Source of the DNA: Cladobotryum mycophilum
Lineage: Eukaryota; Ascomycota; Sordariomycetes; Hypocreales; Hypocreaceae
Direction of reading: 5' to 3'
Assembly: GCA_036429605.1 (NCBI GenBank)
Contig: JAVFKD010000016.1
Location: forward strand, 2,542,001-2,606,000
Length of the DNA: 64,000 nt
Notes under the pieces: model-generated
What the model was told of the DNA's origin: nothing
Databases searched by the model: none
The model's input: the letters and a program-made list of their open reading frames with translations, nothing else
Shown here: positions 56,990-64,000 of the stretch, piece after piece
Position numbering within the stretch: the first letter of the stretch is position 1
Layout of the letters: each line of letters opens with the position of its first letter
Program-made: the position numbers and the translations under genes

Positions 56990-57964
56990 TCATGTGAGCT
57001 TGTCCAGGAAGCTGTCCGCCTGGCGCTTTGCCCTGCGCTCCTCCATGTCTTTCTGGCGCTGCTCAATCTCCCGTCGTCGCGCAGCCTTCTGATCCTCCCT
57101 CATTTGGCGTTGCTCCTCTGTCCTGCGCCTCTCTTCTTCAAGCGACTGCATCTCGTTTATGCGCGTTTCTTCATCCCTGCTAAACTTGTAGAAGCCTGTG
57201 CCTTTGGTTCGAATCTCCCAGTCGGCATCGTAATGCTTTAGCTCAGGCGGCGTTGCGCTCCTGTCCCTTTTCCGTGCCAGCTCCTCCATCTTATCCGGGT
57301 CGTCCGGCGCAAACGCCATAGCCTGCACTGCATCTCCATAGATGAGGTTGCTGGGAGCGCTAGGACGAGCCGACATGCGCTCTAATTCCTCGGCTCCCAA
57401 AAGACCACGCCGTATCCTCCGCTCCAGTCTCTCCCTGTCGGCTCGTGTGCCTCGCCGTGTCCTCCCGAATTCATCTTCGTACTCCACAATTTCAGTGTCC
57501 TTGTTGTCTCCGTTCTCATCATCACTCGAGGTTGAGTAGTCTTCCTTCCCCTCCACGGTTTCGGCCCATTTACGGTCGAAATCCACCAACGGCGCAGCCT
57601 CATTCTCCTTTGGCACGTAGTCTCCTCTCTTCATTGCCGCATAAAGTCGGGCCTTGCTCTCCATCTTGCGTTTGGCACGTTCGAGCTCTTGTGTCTCCTC
57701 CTCGGTCCCAGTCACTTCTTTGAGCACCAGCTTAGAATCATTCTCGCGTGCGTCAGAGGTTTTTTTGTTCCTAGCGCCGCGAAAACCACCGTCTTTCGTT
57801 TCCTTTGATGGTCGATTTCTTCCAGTACTTGTAGAGGCATCTGTGGATGTGTTTGACAGGAGCGATGTCAATTGTGCGGTGAAGTCTAACGAGGAAGACA
57901 GTACAGCATTTTTCTTCTGCTTCTTCAATGGCTGTTGGCCGTATAGGTTTGGATCTTGGGGCAT
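56990..57964 (-). CDS. CCDC174-like nuclear protein
   Basis: This single exon starts at the ATG 57964 (MPQDPNLYGQQPLKKQKKNA) and codes 324 aa. The frame stays open upstream to about 58150, but that part lacks family character. The sequence is highly charged. An SLDFTAQLTSLLSN segment opens it, then KRKMESKARLYAAMKRGDY, the block EYEDEFGRTRRGTRADRER, YDADWEIRTKGTGFYKFSRD, and a long C-terminal charged coiled coil rich in RRRE and QRQ. The EDEFGR-RGTR block and the GTGFY-FS block are marks of the CCDC174 family, whose animal member is linked to the exon-junction complex and splicing. The function in fungi is not established to my knowledge. Confidence 0.85.
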   Translation of the reverse strand: MPQDPNLYGQQPLKKQKKNAVLSSSLDFTAQLTSLLSNTSTDASTSTGRNRPSKETKDGGFRGARNKKTSDARENDSKLVLKEVTGTEEETQELERAKRKMESKARLYAAMKRGDYVPKENEAAPLVDFDRKWAETVEGKEDYSTSSDDENGDNKDTEIVEYEDEFGRTRRGTRADRERLERRIRRGLLGAEELERMSARPSAPSNLIYGDAVQAMAFAPDDPDKMEELARKRDRSATPPELKHYDADWEIRTKGTGFYKFSRDEETRINEMQSLEEERRRTEEQRQMREDQKAARRREIEQRQKDMEERRAKRQADSFLDKLT

Positions 57965-58962
57965 GGCGTAATCTTTAGTGATATATATGGCAAGGCTCTG
58001 TGGTTTATCTGAAGCGTAAAGATGCTGAAAAGTTGAAGAGTGCCAAAAAAATGAGACGCCACTATCGAAGCTCAAAAAAGGTCCTACCAGTCCAGAGGAG
58101 AGAGATCTGCCGATACAACGACACAAACACGCAAACTCAAATTTCAACAACTTAATACCTCTTAAAGTGAAAAGATTTTCCTTGTTATATTCAATTCAGT
58201 CGTAATAATAAAGTTTAAGGAACCAGGTCAGGGTGCGGATAGAGGATATCCTCCCCATGTCTCATTGAAGATTACTAAGCCGAGGCGATGTCTTCATATC
58301 CAACCACCCATGACAACCATGATAAACAAGGCACAAAGATACGAAATAAGGAAATGAAGCAATTTGTGTGATAGGGCCCCGCGGACCTGGATGTTATAGA
58401 ATTTTCTGTAATTACAAAACTTAATATTTCAAGAGAGATTTAGAGTACTAATAAGAATAGAATAATTTAGCACAAGAATATCATGATATAAGTCTCATGG
58501 CGCCCTACAAGGAGTATCCTTTGATCCTATCTCTTAGCAATAACTGAGATATTCCTACAAAAAGGCTCTGGTTTATAGGGGCCATTATGTGATTTCTCAC
58601 TCATACCTATTTGATAACCCTAGGTTTAATGCTCTAGCATAAAAAACTTGTTATAGAGTGGCGACATTAATCCATCTCAAATCCTATGATACACCCGCCT
58701 GAGAATATTCGCACTCTCGTACTTCAACGACATCAATACGTGATATTACTCTGTATGAATACGTAAGATTTGACCTAGTTGGATCTATGTAGGAGAAGGC
58801 GCAATTCAAGCGACGAAGATGTTGTCGATCTCTTTTGATAGATCGAGGAACCCCACTATGAATCATTCCACACCACCCCGCTACCGGACTCTAGGTTGAA
58901 TCTTTCCCCTCTAAACAACTTCGCGACTCTCTTCAACCTCGTCATCAACAAACGCACTAGCT
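57965..58962. other. Divergent promoter region, 1 kb
   Basis: This is shared upstream sequence of the CCDC174-like gene (leftward) and homoserine dehydrogenase (rightward). It is AT-rich, and no exact TGASTCA word was noticed. No coding region is supported. Confidence 0.4.
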
Positions 58963-60116
58963 ATGGCAGCAGTCAATCAGGTTTACATTGCCATTATTGG
59001 TATGAGGTGAACTCTCTAATTAGATAAAAATTGGCTAATAATCTCATACTAAATAGGCGCCGGTGGTGTGGGAAAGTGCTTTTTGTCCCAGCTCCAAGCA
59101 CTAGCTACCCGCAAACCATCCCCCAAGCTGAACCTCTGCTACATTTCGACCAGTCGCAAGGCACTCTACAATATCAATTATGCGCCTCTGGAACTGGGCA
59201 ATGTCGTGGATGCGCTTGCTGTGTCGAACCAAACTCCCCTCCCCTGCCACAAGTGATCGACTACCTCGCCTCCGCTCCTGCTAAAGTTATTCTCGTCGAT
59301 AATACCAGCTCACAAGATGTTGCTGATATTTACCCACTGGCCCTGAGCCGAGGTGTGAGCATTGTGACTCCCAACAAAAAGGCTTTCTCGGGTTCATATA
59401 GGCTGTGGCAAGATATCTTCACTGCGTCTGCGACATCCGGCGCCAAGGTCTATCATGAGTCTTCTGTCGGTGCTGGCCTGCCTGTTATTTCTACGCTGAA
59501 GGATCTAGTCGACACGGGCGACAAGGTGACAAAAATTGAAGGTGTCTTCAGTGGAACTATGTCATTTCTCTTCAACTCCTTTGCGCCGATCGAAGGACAG
59601 GGTGGCAAGTGGTCCGACGAGGTCAAGAAGGCCAAGTCTCTTGGATACACTGAACCGGATCCGCGCGACGATCTTAACGGACTTGACGTCGCGCGAAAGC
59701 TGACCATCCTAGCACGCCTTGCCGGCTTGGCCGTCGAGTCTCCGACCTCCTTCCCTGTCCAGAGCCTTATCCCCAAAGAACTTGAGTCATGCAGCAGCGG
59801 CGATGATTTCCTCGACAAACTGTCAGCCTTCGACCAGCAGATGGAGGACACAAAGGCGGCGGCTGAAAGCGCCGGAAAAGTGATTCGATTCGTAGGCAGT
59901 ATCGATGTCGCTACTCAACAAGTCAAGGTTGGGCTTGAACAGTTCGATCGATCGCATCCGATTGCGGCCCTAAAGGGAAGTGACAATATCATTAGCTTCT
60001 ACACTGAGCGATATGGAGGCAACCCTTTGATTATCCAGGGTGCTGGGGCTGGTGGCGAGGTGACAGCGATGGGAGTGACGAGCGATCTTTTGAAAGTTGT
60101 TGCGCAAATCTCATAG
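58963..60116 (+). CDS. hom6: Homoserine dehydrogenase, with a one-base frameshift
   Basis: This enzyme reduces aspartate semialdehyde to homoserine, on the shared path to threonine and methionine. Exons are 58963-58999 and 59057-60116; the 57-nt intron has a CTAAT-type branch and a TAG acceptor. The N terminus reads MAAVNQVYIAIIGAGGVGKC (nucleotide-binding glycines). Later motifs are SIVTPNKKAFSG, YHESSVGAGLPVISTLKDL, GVFSGTMSFLFN and the catalytic-region DPRDDLNGLDVARKL. At 59241-59244 a run of four C breaks the frame: SNQTPLP should continue LPQVIDYLASAPAKV, but the sequence reads to TGA at 59254-59256. With five C the gene is 1098 nt, 365 aa, and intact to the end. An assembly error is the likely cause, since loss would make the fungus need threonine and methionine. 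Confidence 0.94.
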
Positions 60117-60179
60117 ATCCATACTTGGGGGATGTAATAAAAATAGCAAGGGGATGGTATTCGCTTACCCGCTGGGCTT

Positions 60180-60533
60180 TCATCTCTGTTTAGAATTATG
60201 TTCGGCAGCATCGGTTGCCGTCGTGATTGCGCCAACATTCGTCATAGCATCGCGACTAGATGACGGTGATGTATTGCGGCTCTTGGACGGAAAATGACTC
60301 CAATAAATCCTCCATGCGTACAACAAAATGTCGATTATGATGAAAAGGATAACTGGGAATATGAAGGCGATGCCAATGAGCATCTACCCCTAAATCAGTC
60401 ATGCGCGCGTAATAACGACGGTTTGCGACAGCATACGTACACTGATGATGGAAATGATGCGGACAATGAGGGAAGACAGGGGCATCGACTGGCCCATCAG
60501 GTTCCATGAAGCGTCCCAAAGCGATGAAGACAT
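60180..60533 (-). CDS. Small two-TM membrane protein, 98 aa, two exons
   Basis: Exons are 60533-60441 and 60383-60180, joined by a 57-nt intron (GTACGT donor, GTAG acceptor) with a possible CTGAT branch. The product begins MSSSLWDASWNLMGQSMPLS, then a hydrophobic run (LIVRIISIISMLIGIAFIF across the splice, then PVILFIIIDILLYAWRIYW), and a hydrophilic Ser/Thr-rich tail. The ATG has a favourable context (CGCCATGTC). The splice keeps both hydrophobic parts in one frame, which would be unlikely by chance. It is convergent with homoserine dehydrogenase, 63 bases apart. I do not recognise the family; a small endomembrane protein is likely. Confidence 0.6.
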
Positions 60534-60885
60534 GGCGGCGATTTGGATAAAACTCTTTCAATATGTGATAATGAAAGGTTCATTGCTCAGGGATAATTCA
60601 ATAACGGACTGGGGGTCTCAGCTCGAATTATTAGTGCCGAGGAATCGGGGTCTTGATTGTGAGGTACAACTGTACATCTTACGGTACTTGCTTCCAAAGG
60701 AGCGGATGATTTATTACAGTCATTTTAAAACGGAGCGATAAACTTTTTTGGGTTAAAAAATGCGATAAGATAAGTTTGACCCACCACTCTTCATTTTCGT
60801 AAGTTGATTGCACTCTTATTCAAAGTCATAATCTCAGCTGACCCAGACAGCGCCTACATCAGGCGACAATTTTTTTTGTACCAAA
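60534..60885. other. Divergent promoter region
   Basis: This lies between the small two-TM gene and trm8, and carries the promoters of both. A run of T sits shortly before the trm8 start. No coding region is seen. Confidence 0.4.
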
Positions 60886-61805
60886 ATGGTTACTCAAGGG
60901 AACAAGAAAGAAAGGCGCGAGAAGTTTAAAGAAAATAGAGGACAAGATGGCATCGTTCTATTGCCCCGAAAAAAGCTTTATCGCCAGAGAGCTCATGCGA
61001 ACCCTTTCTCAGACCACGCCTTAGAATAGTAAGTCATATCAACCATCACCTGATTGTTCGTTGTTTGACCTTCTTTCAGCCCAGCATCACCTAAAGATAT
61101 GGACTGGTCGTCATACTATCCTGGTTTTGTAGATGAAGAATCACCAAATGAGCCATCCAAGCCGCGGCGGTTACGACAAGATGTTGAAGTTGTTGATATC
61201 GGATGCGGATATGGTGGCCTCTTGGTAGGCCTTGCGCCTCTTTTGCCAGAAAAGCTAATACTCGGTGAGATTTATCTGGTCAAAGCCTCTGGATATTGTT
61301 TGGATCCTAATTCATCATAGGTTTGGAAATCCGTACACAGGTAACACAATTCGTTCAGGAGAGAATATGGGCACTAAGAGCCCAGAATTCCGAAAACCTT
61401 TATCAGAACGCAGCCTGTCTTCGCGCCAATGCAATGAAGTTTTTGCCCAACTTTTTCAACAAAGGCCAGTTGAGTAAGATCTTTATCTGCTTCCCCGACC
61501 CCCATTTCAAGGCGCGGAAACATAAGGCGAGAATCGTCTCAACCACGCTGAATTCCGAGTATGCGTATGCTTTACGACCAGGTGGTATTGCTTATACGAT
61601 TACCGATGTCGAGGCACTGCATGAGTGGATGGTAGAACACTTTGAAGCACATCCTTCCTTTGAACGTGTCTCAAAGGAGGAAGAGGAGAATGATGAGTGT
61701 GTCAAAGTGATGTTGATCGAAACTGAGGAAGGCAAGAAGGTTGAGAGGAACAAAGGGCAGAAATTCGTGGCTCTATTTCGACGTATTGAAGATCCGCCGT
61801 GGTAA
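60886..61805 (+). CDS. trm8: tRNA (guanine-N7)-methyltransferase catalytic subunit (Trm8)
   Basis: This enzyme makes m7G46 in the tRNA variable loop, together with the WD-repeat partner Trm82. Exons are 60886-61028, 61080-61264 and 61321-61805 (introns 51 and 56 nt), giving 270 aa. The basic N terminus (MVTQGNKKERREKFKENRG) is followed by RQRAHANPFSDHALEYPASP. The SAM site is VVDIGCGYGGLLVGLAPLLP, and the family block is RANAMKFLPNFFNKGQLSK and FICFPDPHFKARKHKARIVS, with the catalytic Asp in PDPHFK. The C terminus GQKFVALFRRIEDPP is usual. Length is normal. Confidence 0.96.
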
Positions 61806-62231
61806 TCAGCTCGGAGGAGTCAACATAATTGTGTCATGTGCTTTACACTTAAAATGTATTGAATACCTAGAAAATAAGATGCCATTATTTGGACAAATTA
61901 CAAGCTATTCTAGCTACATCTGGCCAATATAGTTCCTTGTCTAAAATACATATAATCAATTACATGCACATGGAAGTCGCATGTGATTCAAGACCCATCT
62001 CAGCAGAGTTATTCCTCGTGTGGAGTAAGAGGGTCTTATGCTAAAGTTGCTGAACTAACGCTGGGTGGAAATCTCAAGGTGCAATCCTAGAAGCTACGTA
62101 ATGGGATCAGTGCTACTCATAATCGATAAGACGCTGGCCATTCACTAGCCCACTTGCTTGACATCTCTCTTCAATCTCTCAATCATCCAAAGTGCACCTT
62201 TTCTTTGGACGATGGTGCCCAACAGGCTACT
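61806..62231. other. Intergenic region between two rightward genes
   Basis: This contains the 3' end of trm8 and the promoter of the Mdm1-like gene. It is AT-rich at the left end. No coding region is supported. Confidence 0.4.
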
Positions 62232-64000
62232 ATGGCACTCAAGCGGAGAGATGTAGCTCTTGCTGGAGTGGCCGCCTTCATTGCGTGGGGCTATGCAGTG
62301 AGCTGGTTCTCTGCCCTTCGCTGGGTTGGCTATGCCTTCAACGGTGGCATCATTATATGTGTGCTTGCCCTTGCAGCGGCCCTCGTTTTGACCACGCGAC
62401 GACCAAGCAATAGATCGCCGCGACCGAATGGACCTGTTTTCCTTGGTGCCCGGCAGTGGAAAGTTGAAGTGGAAGCTTTGCGCCAGCGACAGTCGTATGA
62501 CAAGGAGCCCCTCGACGCCAATTTTCCCCGCGCTTCCGAGGCCGTCGACAACCTTCTCGAGCTGATCCTCCGCGATTTCGTGCGTTCTTGGTATTCGCAT
62601 ATAAGTCGAAACCCCTCCTTTTCAAATGAGATCGACAAGGCGATCCGGCTGGCCCTCGCCAGTCTGGTGGATTCGCTTCGCGGCAAGGACATGGCGGATG
62701 TCATCACAAGTCGTTTCATGCCCATCCTAACGGCCCACTTTCACGATTTCTATGAGGCAGAAAGGTCGGTACGTGGAAAGAAACTCAATCGGTCGGTTAC
62801 GGAATCTGAAGAGCTGGATCTTGCAATTGCATCCAAGTTCAGAGATGGCCGGTTACATGCAGCTGCCTCACTGTCGTTCCCAGACACCAAGATGGTACAG
62901 CAGGATTACTTGCGGTCCCTTGCATCACGGATTATTCCCAAGGTTCTGCCGCAGAACATATATTCTAGTCGAGCCGTATCAATCATCCTTCGTGAAATAA
63001 TTGGCTGCGCAGTCCTGTTTCCGGTTACCCAACTACTTGCCGACCCCGATACATGGAATCAGTTGATGGAGAACATAGGTCGCTCGATGCTCCAGGATAG
63101 ATCGACCGTTCGCAAGCTCAGGGCGGCACTTGACCAGCATGCCTCGCCTACGCCTAGATCTGGAAAGCAACTAGCAACACCTCGACTAGCACCCGGCGAT
63201 AACGAGCGCAAGTTTGAAAAGTTCATTCGTGCCATTCGCAAAGTCAACAATCTCTCTGATGCGAGACGGTTCCGAAGTGAAGTGGCCAGCCAACTCAAGC
63301 GTGACTCCTTGCAAGATAACCAAGATCCCGTCTATCTTCGCCGATTGGAAATGGGAAAGCGACTCCTTGACCAGAGAGTATATCACCTGGCGGCTGGAGG
63401 AGATCGTCGTGTCCCTCCTCCACCCCCGCCGCCTGTAGCGCCATCCTCCTCAGCCTCCAGACTTGAAAATGCATCCTTAGTAGATCTCTTACGAGACCCG
63501 TCTGGCTTGTCATATTTTATGGAATATATGGACCGTCAACAACTAATGACCTTGGTACAGTTTTGGCTAGTTGTTGATGGTTTTCGAAACCCATTGGAAG
63601 ATGATGGTCACGACGACGAACAACTTCCCTCGACATTACCCATGTGGACTGAACCCGATCGACTGGATCTCCAACAAATCCATCAAGCTTATCTAACGAA
63701 ACCAGAGTTGAATGTTTCGGATACTTCAAAGAAATATGTACGCGAGTTTCTCCAGGCTGGGAAAACTGCCACTCCCGCTCAGTATTACAAAGCTCGACGT
63801 GCCATACTGAGGGCCCAAAGCGCTGTGTTGGAAGCAATGCGCTCTAGATGCTTTGATAGCTTCAAAAAGTCAGATCTATATTACAAGTGCCTGGCATCTC
63901 AGGAAGCATCTCATTCTAATATGACAATGCGTCAATCAGCGCAGCTGTCTCAATCACCTACAGCTAAATCATTGAAATCCCACCAAAACAAACCTAGAGC
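62232..64000 (+). CDS. Mdm1/SNX13-like PXA-RGS(-PX) protein, 5' part (cut by window edge)
   Basis: An open frame of about 589 codons starts at 62232 (MALKRRDVALAGVAAFIAWG) and continues beyond the window. Two membrane segments lie near residues 8-25 and 31-52 (NGGIIICVLALAAALVLTT). A PXA domain follows (ASEAVDNLLELILRDFVRSW; LRGKDMADVITSRFMPILTA; LREIIGCAVLFPVTQLL). A Pro-rich linker then leads to the start of an RGS-like domain (LVDLLRDPSGLSYFMEYMD; LMTLVQFWLVVDGFRNPL). This order matches yeast Mdm1 and animal SNX13/14, which anchor in the ER and tether it to the vacuole or to lipid droplets. The PX and C-terminal nexin domains would lie to the right. No intron or frameshift is seen in this part. 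Confidence 0.92.
   Translation, partial: MALKRRDVALAGVAAFIAWGYAVSWFSALRWVGYAFNGGIIICVLALAAALVLTTRRPSNRSPRPNGPVFLGARQWKVEVEALRQRQSYDKEPLDANFPRASEAVDNLLELILRDFVRSWYSHISRNPSFSNEIDKAIRLALASLVDSLRGKDMADVITSRFMPILTAHFHDFYEAERSVRGKKLNRSVTESEELDLAIASKFRDGRLHAAASLSFPDTKMVQQDYLRSLASRIIPKVLPQNIYSSRAVSIILREIIGCAVLFPVTQLLADPDTWNQLMENIGRSMLQDRSTVRKLRAALDQHASPTPRSGKQLATPRLAPGDNERKFEKFIRAIRKVNNLSDARRFRSEVASQLKRDSLQDNQDPVYLRRLEMGKRLLDQRVYHLAAGGDRRVPPPPPPPVAPSSSASRLENASLVDLLRDPSGLSYFMEYMDRQQLMTLVQFWLVVDGFRNPLEDDGHDDEQLPSTLPMWTEPDRLDLQQIHQAYLTKPELNVSDTSKKYVREFLQAGKTATPAQYYKARRAILRAQSAVLEAMRSRCFDSFKKSDLYYKCLASQEASHSNMTMRQSAQLSQSPTAKSLKSHQNKPR

Noticed and set aside
59031..59250. Apparent N terminus of a 361-aa frame (MANNLILNRRRWCGK...)
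   Set aside because: The correct frame of homoserine dehydrogenase here is the other one (GAGGVGKC...); this start comes from the C4 frameshift joining a wrong frame to the right one.
1..64000. Search for tRNA, rRNA, CRISPR arrays, insertion sequences and LTR pairs
   Set aside because: Nothing with a convincing cloverleaf, array spacing, transposase motif or long terminal repeat was noticed by eye; a tool-based scan (tRNAscan-SE, repeat self-alignment) would be decisive.

Overview
The window looks like nuclear DNA of a filamentous ascomycete (Pezizomycotina, probably Eurotiomycetes; the class is an inference from gene content and style). Genes lie on both strands, are broken by short GT-AG introns of about 45-130 nt, and are separated by 0.1-2 kb. 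There is no bacterial-type operon, and I saw no tRNA, rRNA, CRISPR array or intact transposon.

Layout, left to right: N-terminal part of an unrecognised protein (-, cut by the window edge); DUF2433 protein with degenerate phosphoesterase motifs and an RGG tail (+); COQ5 ubiquinone methyltransferase (-); a small one-TM protein (-); branched-chain 2-oxoacid dehydrogenase E1 alpha (+); HECT ubiquitin ligase of the Ufd4/TRIP12 type (+); an uncharacterised protein with a PUA/ASCH-like domain (-); exocyst Sec3 (-); hydroxyacid-oxoacid transhydrogenase (+), convergent with dynactin p27 (-); complex I 51-kDa subunit (+); a PEX11-family protein (+); a DUF1771-Smr protein (-); a 1.8-kb gene-free region rich in short palindromic words; NPC1/Ncr1 sterol transporter (+); YTH-domain RNA reader (-); GPI mannosyltransferase II Gpi18 (-); acyl-protein-thioesterase-like hydrolase (+); a degenerate glycyl-tRNA synthetase copy (+); OPT-family transporter (+); Gcn4/CpcA-type bZIP factor with upstream ORFs (-); CCDC174-like protein (-); homoserine dehydrogenase (+); a 98-aa two-TM protein (-); tRNA m7G46 methyltransferase Trm8 (+); and the start of an Mdm1/SNX13-like PXA-RGS protein (+, cut by the window edge).

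Most genes are housekeeping: mitochondrial metabolism, membrane traffic and lipids, RNA modification and reading, and amino-acid control. The last theme recurs, with a CpcA/Gcn4 factor, a homoserine dehydrogenase and a dead glycyl-tRNA synthetase copy; TGASTCA words stand upstream of the cpcA-like gene and of the dead copy.

The strongest pattern is that at least five otherwise intact, conserved genes carry a one-base loss, nearly always inside a homopolymer (E1 alpha, Ufd4, the PUA-like gene twice, Sec3, homoserine dehydrogenase; probably also the transhydrogenase). Adding one base makes the spliced length a multiple of three in each single-shift gene. Since several of these genes are essential or nearly so in model fungi, homopolymer under-calling in the assembly is the likeliest cause. 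The glycyl-tRNA synthetase copy is different: a nonsense codon plus a large internal deletion make it a true pseudogene. I found no clearly new multi-gene system. The best undescribed candidates are the PUA/ASCH-like protein with a paired ACGCGT promoter motif, the DUF2433-RGG protein, and two small membrane proteins.
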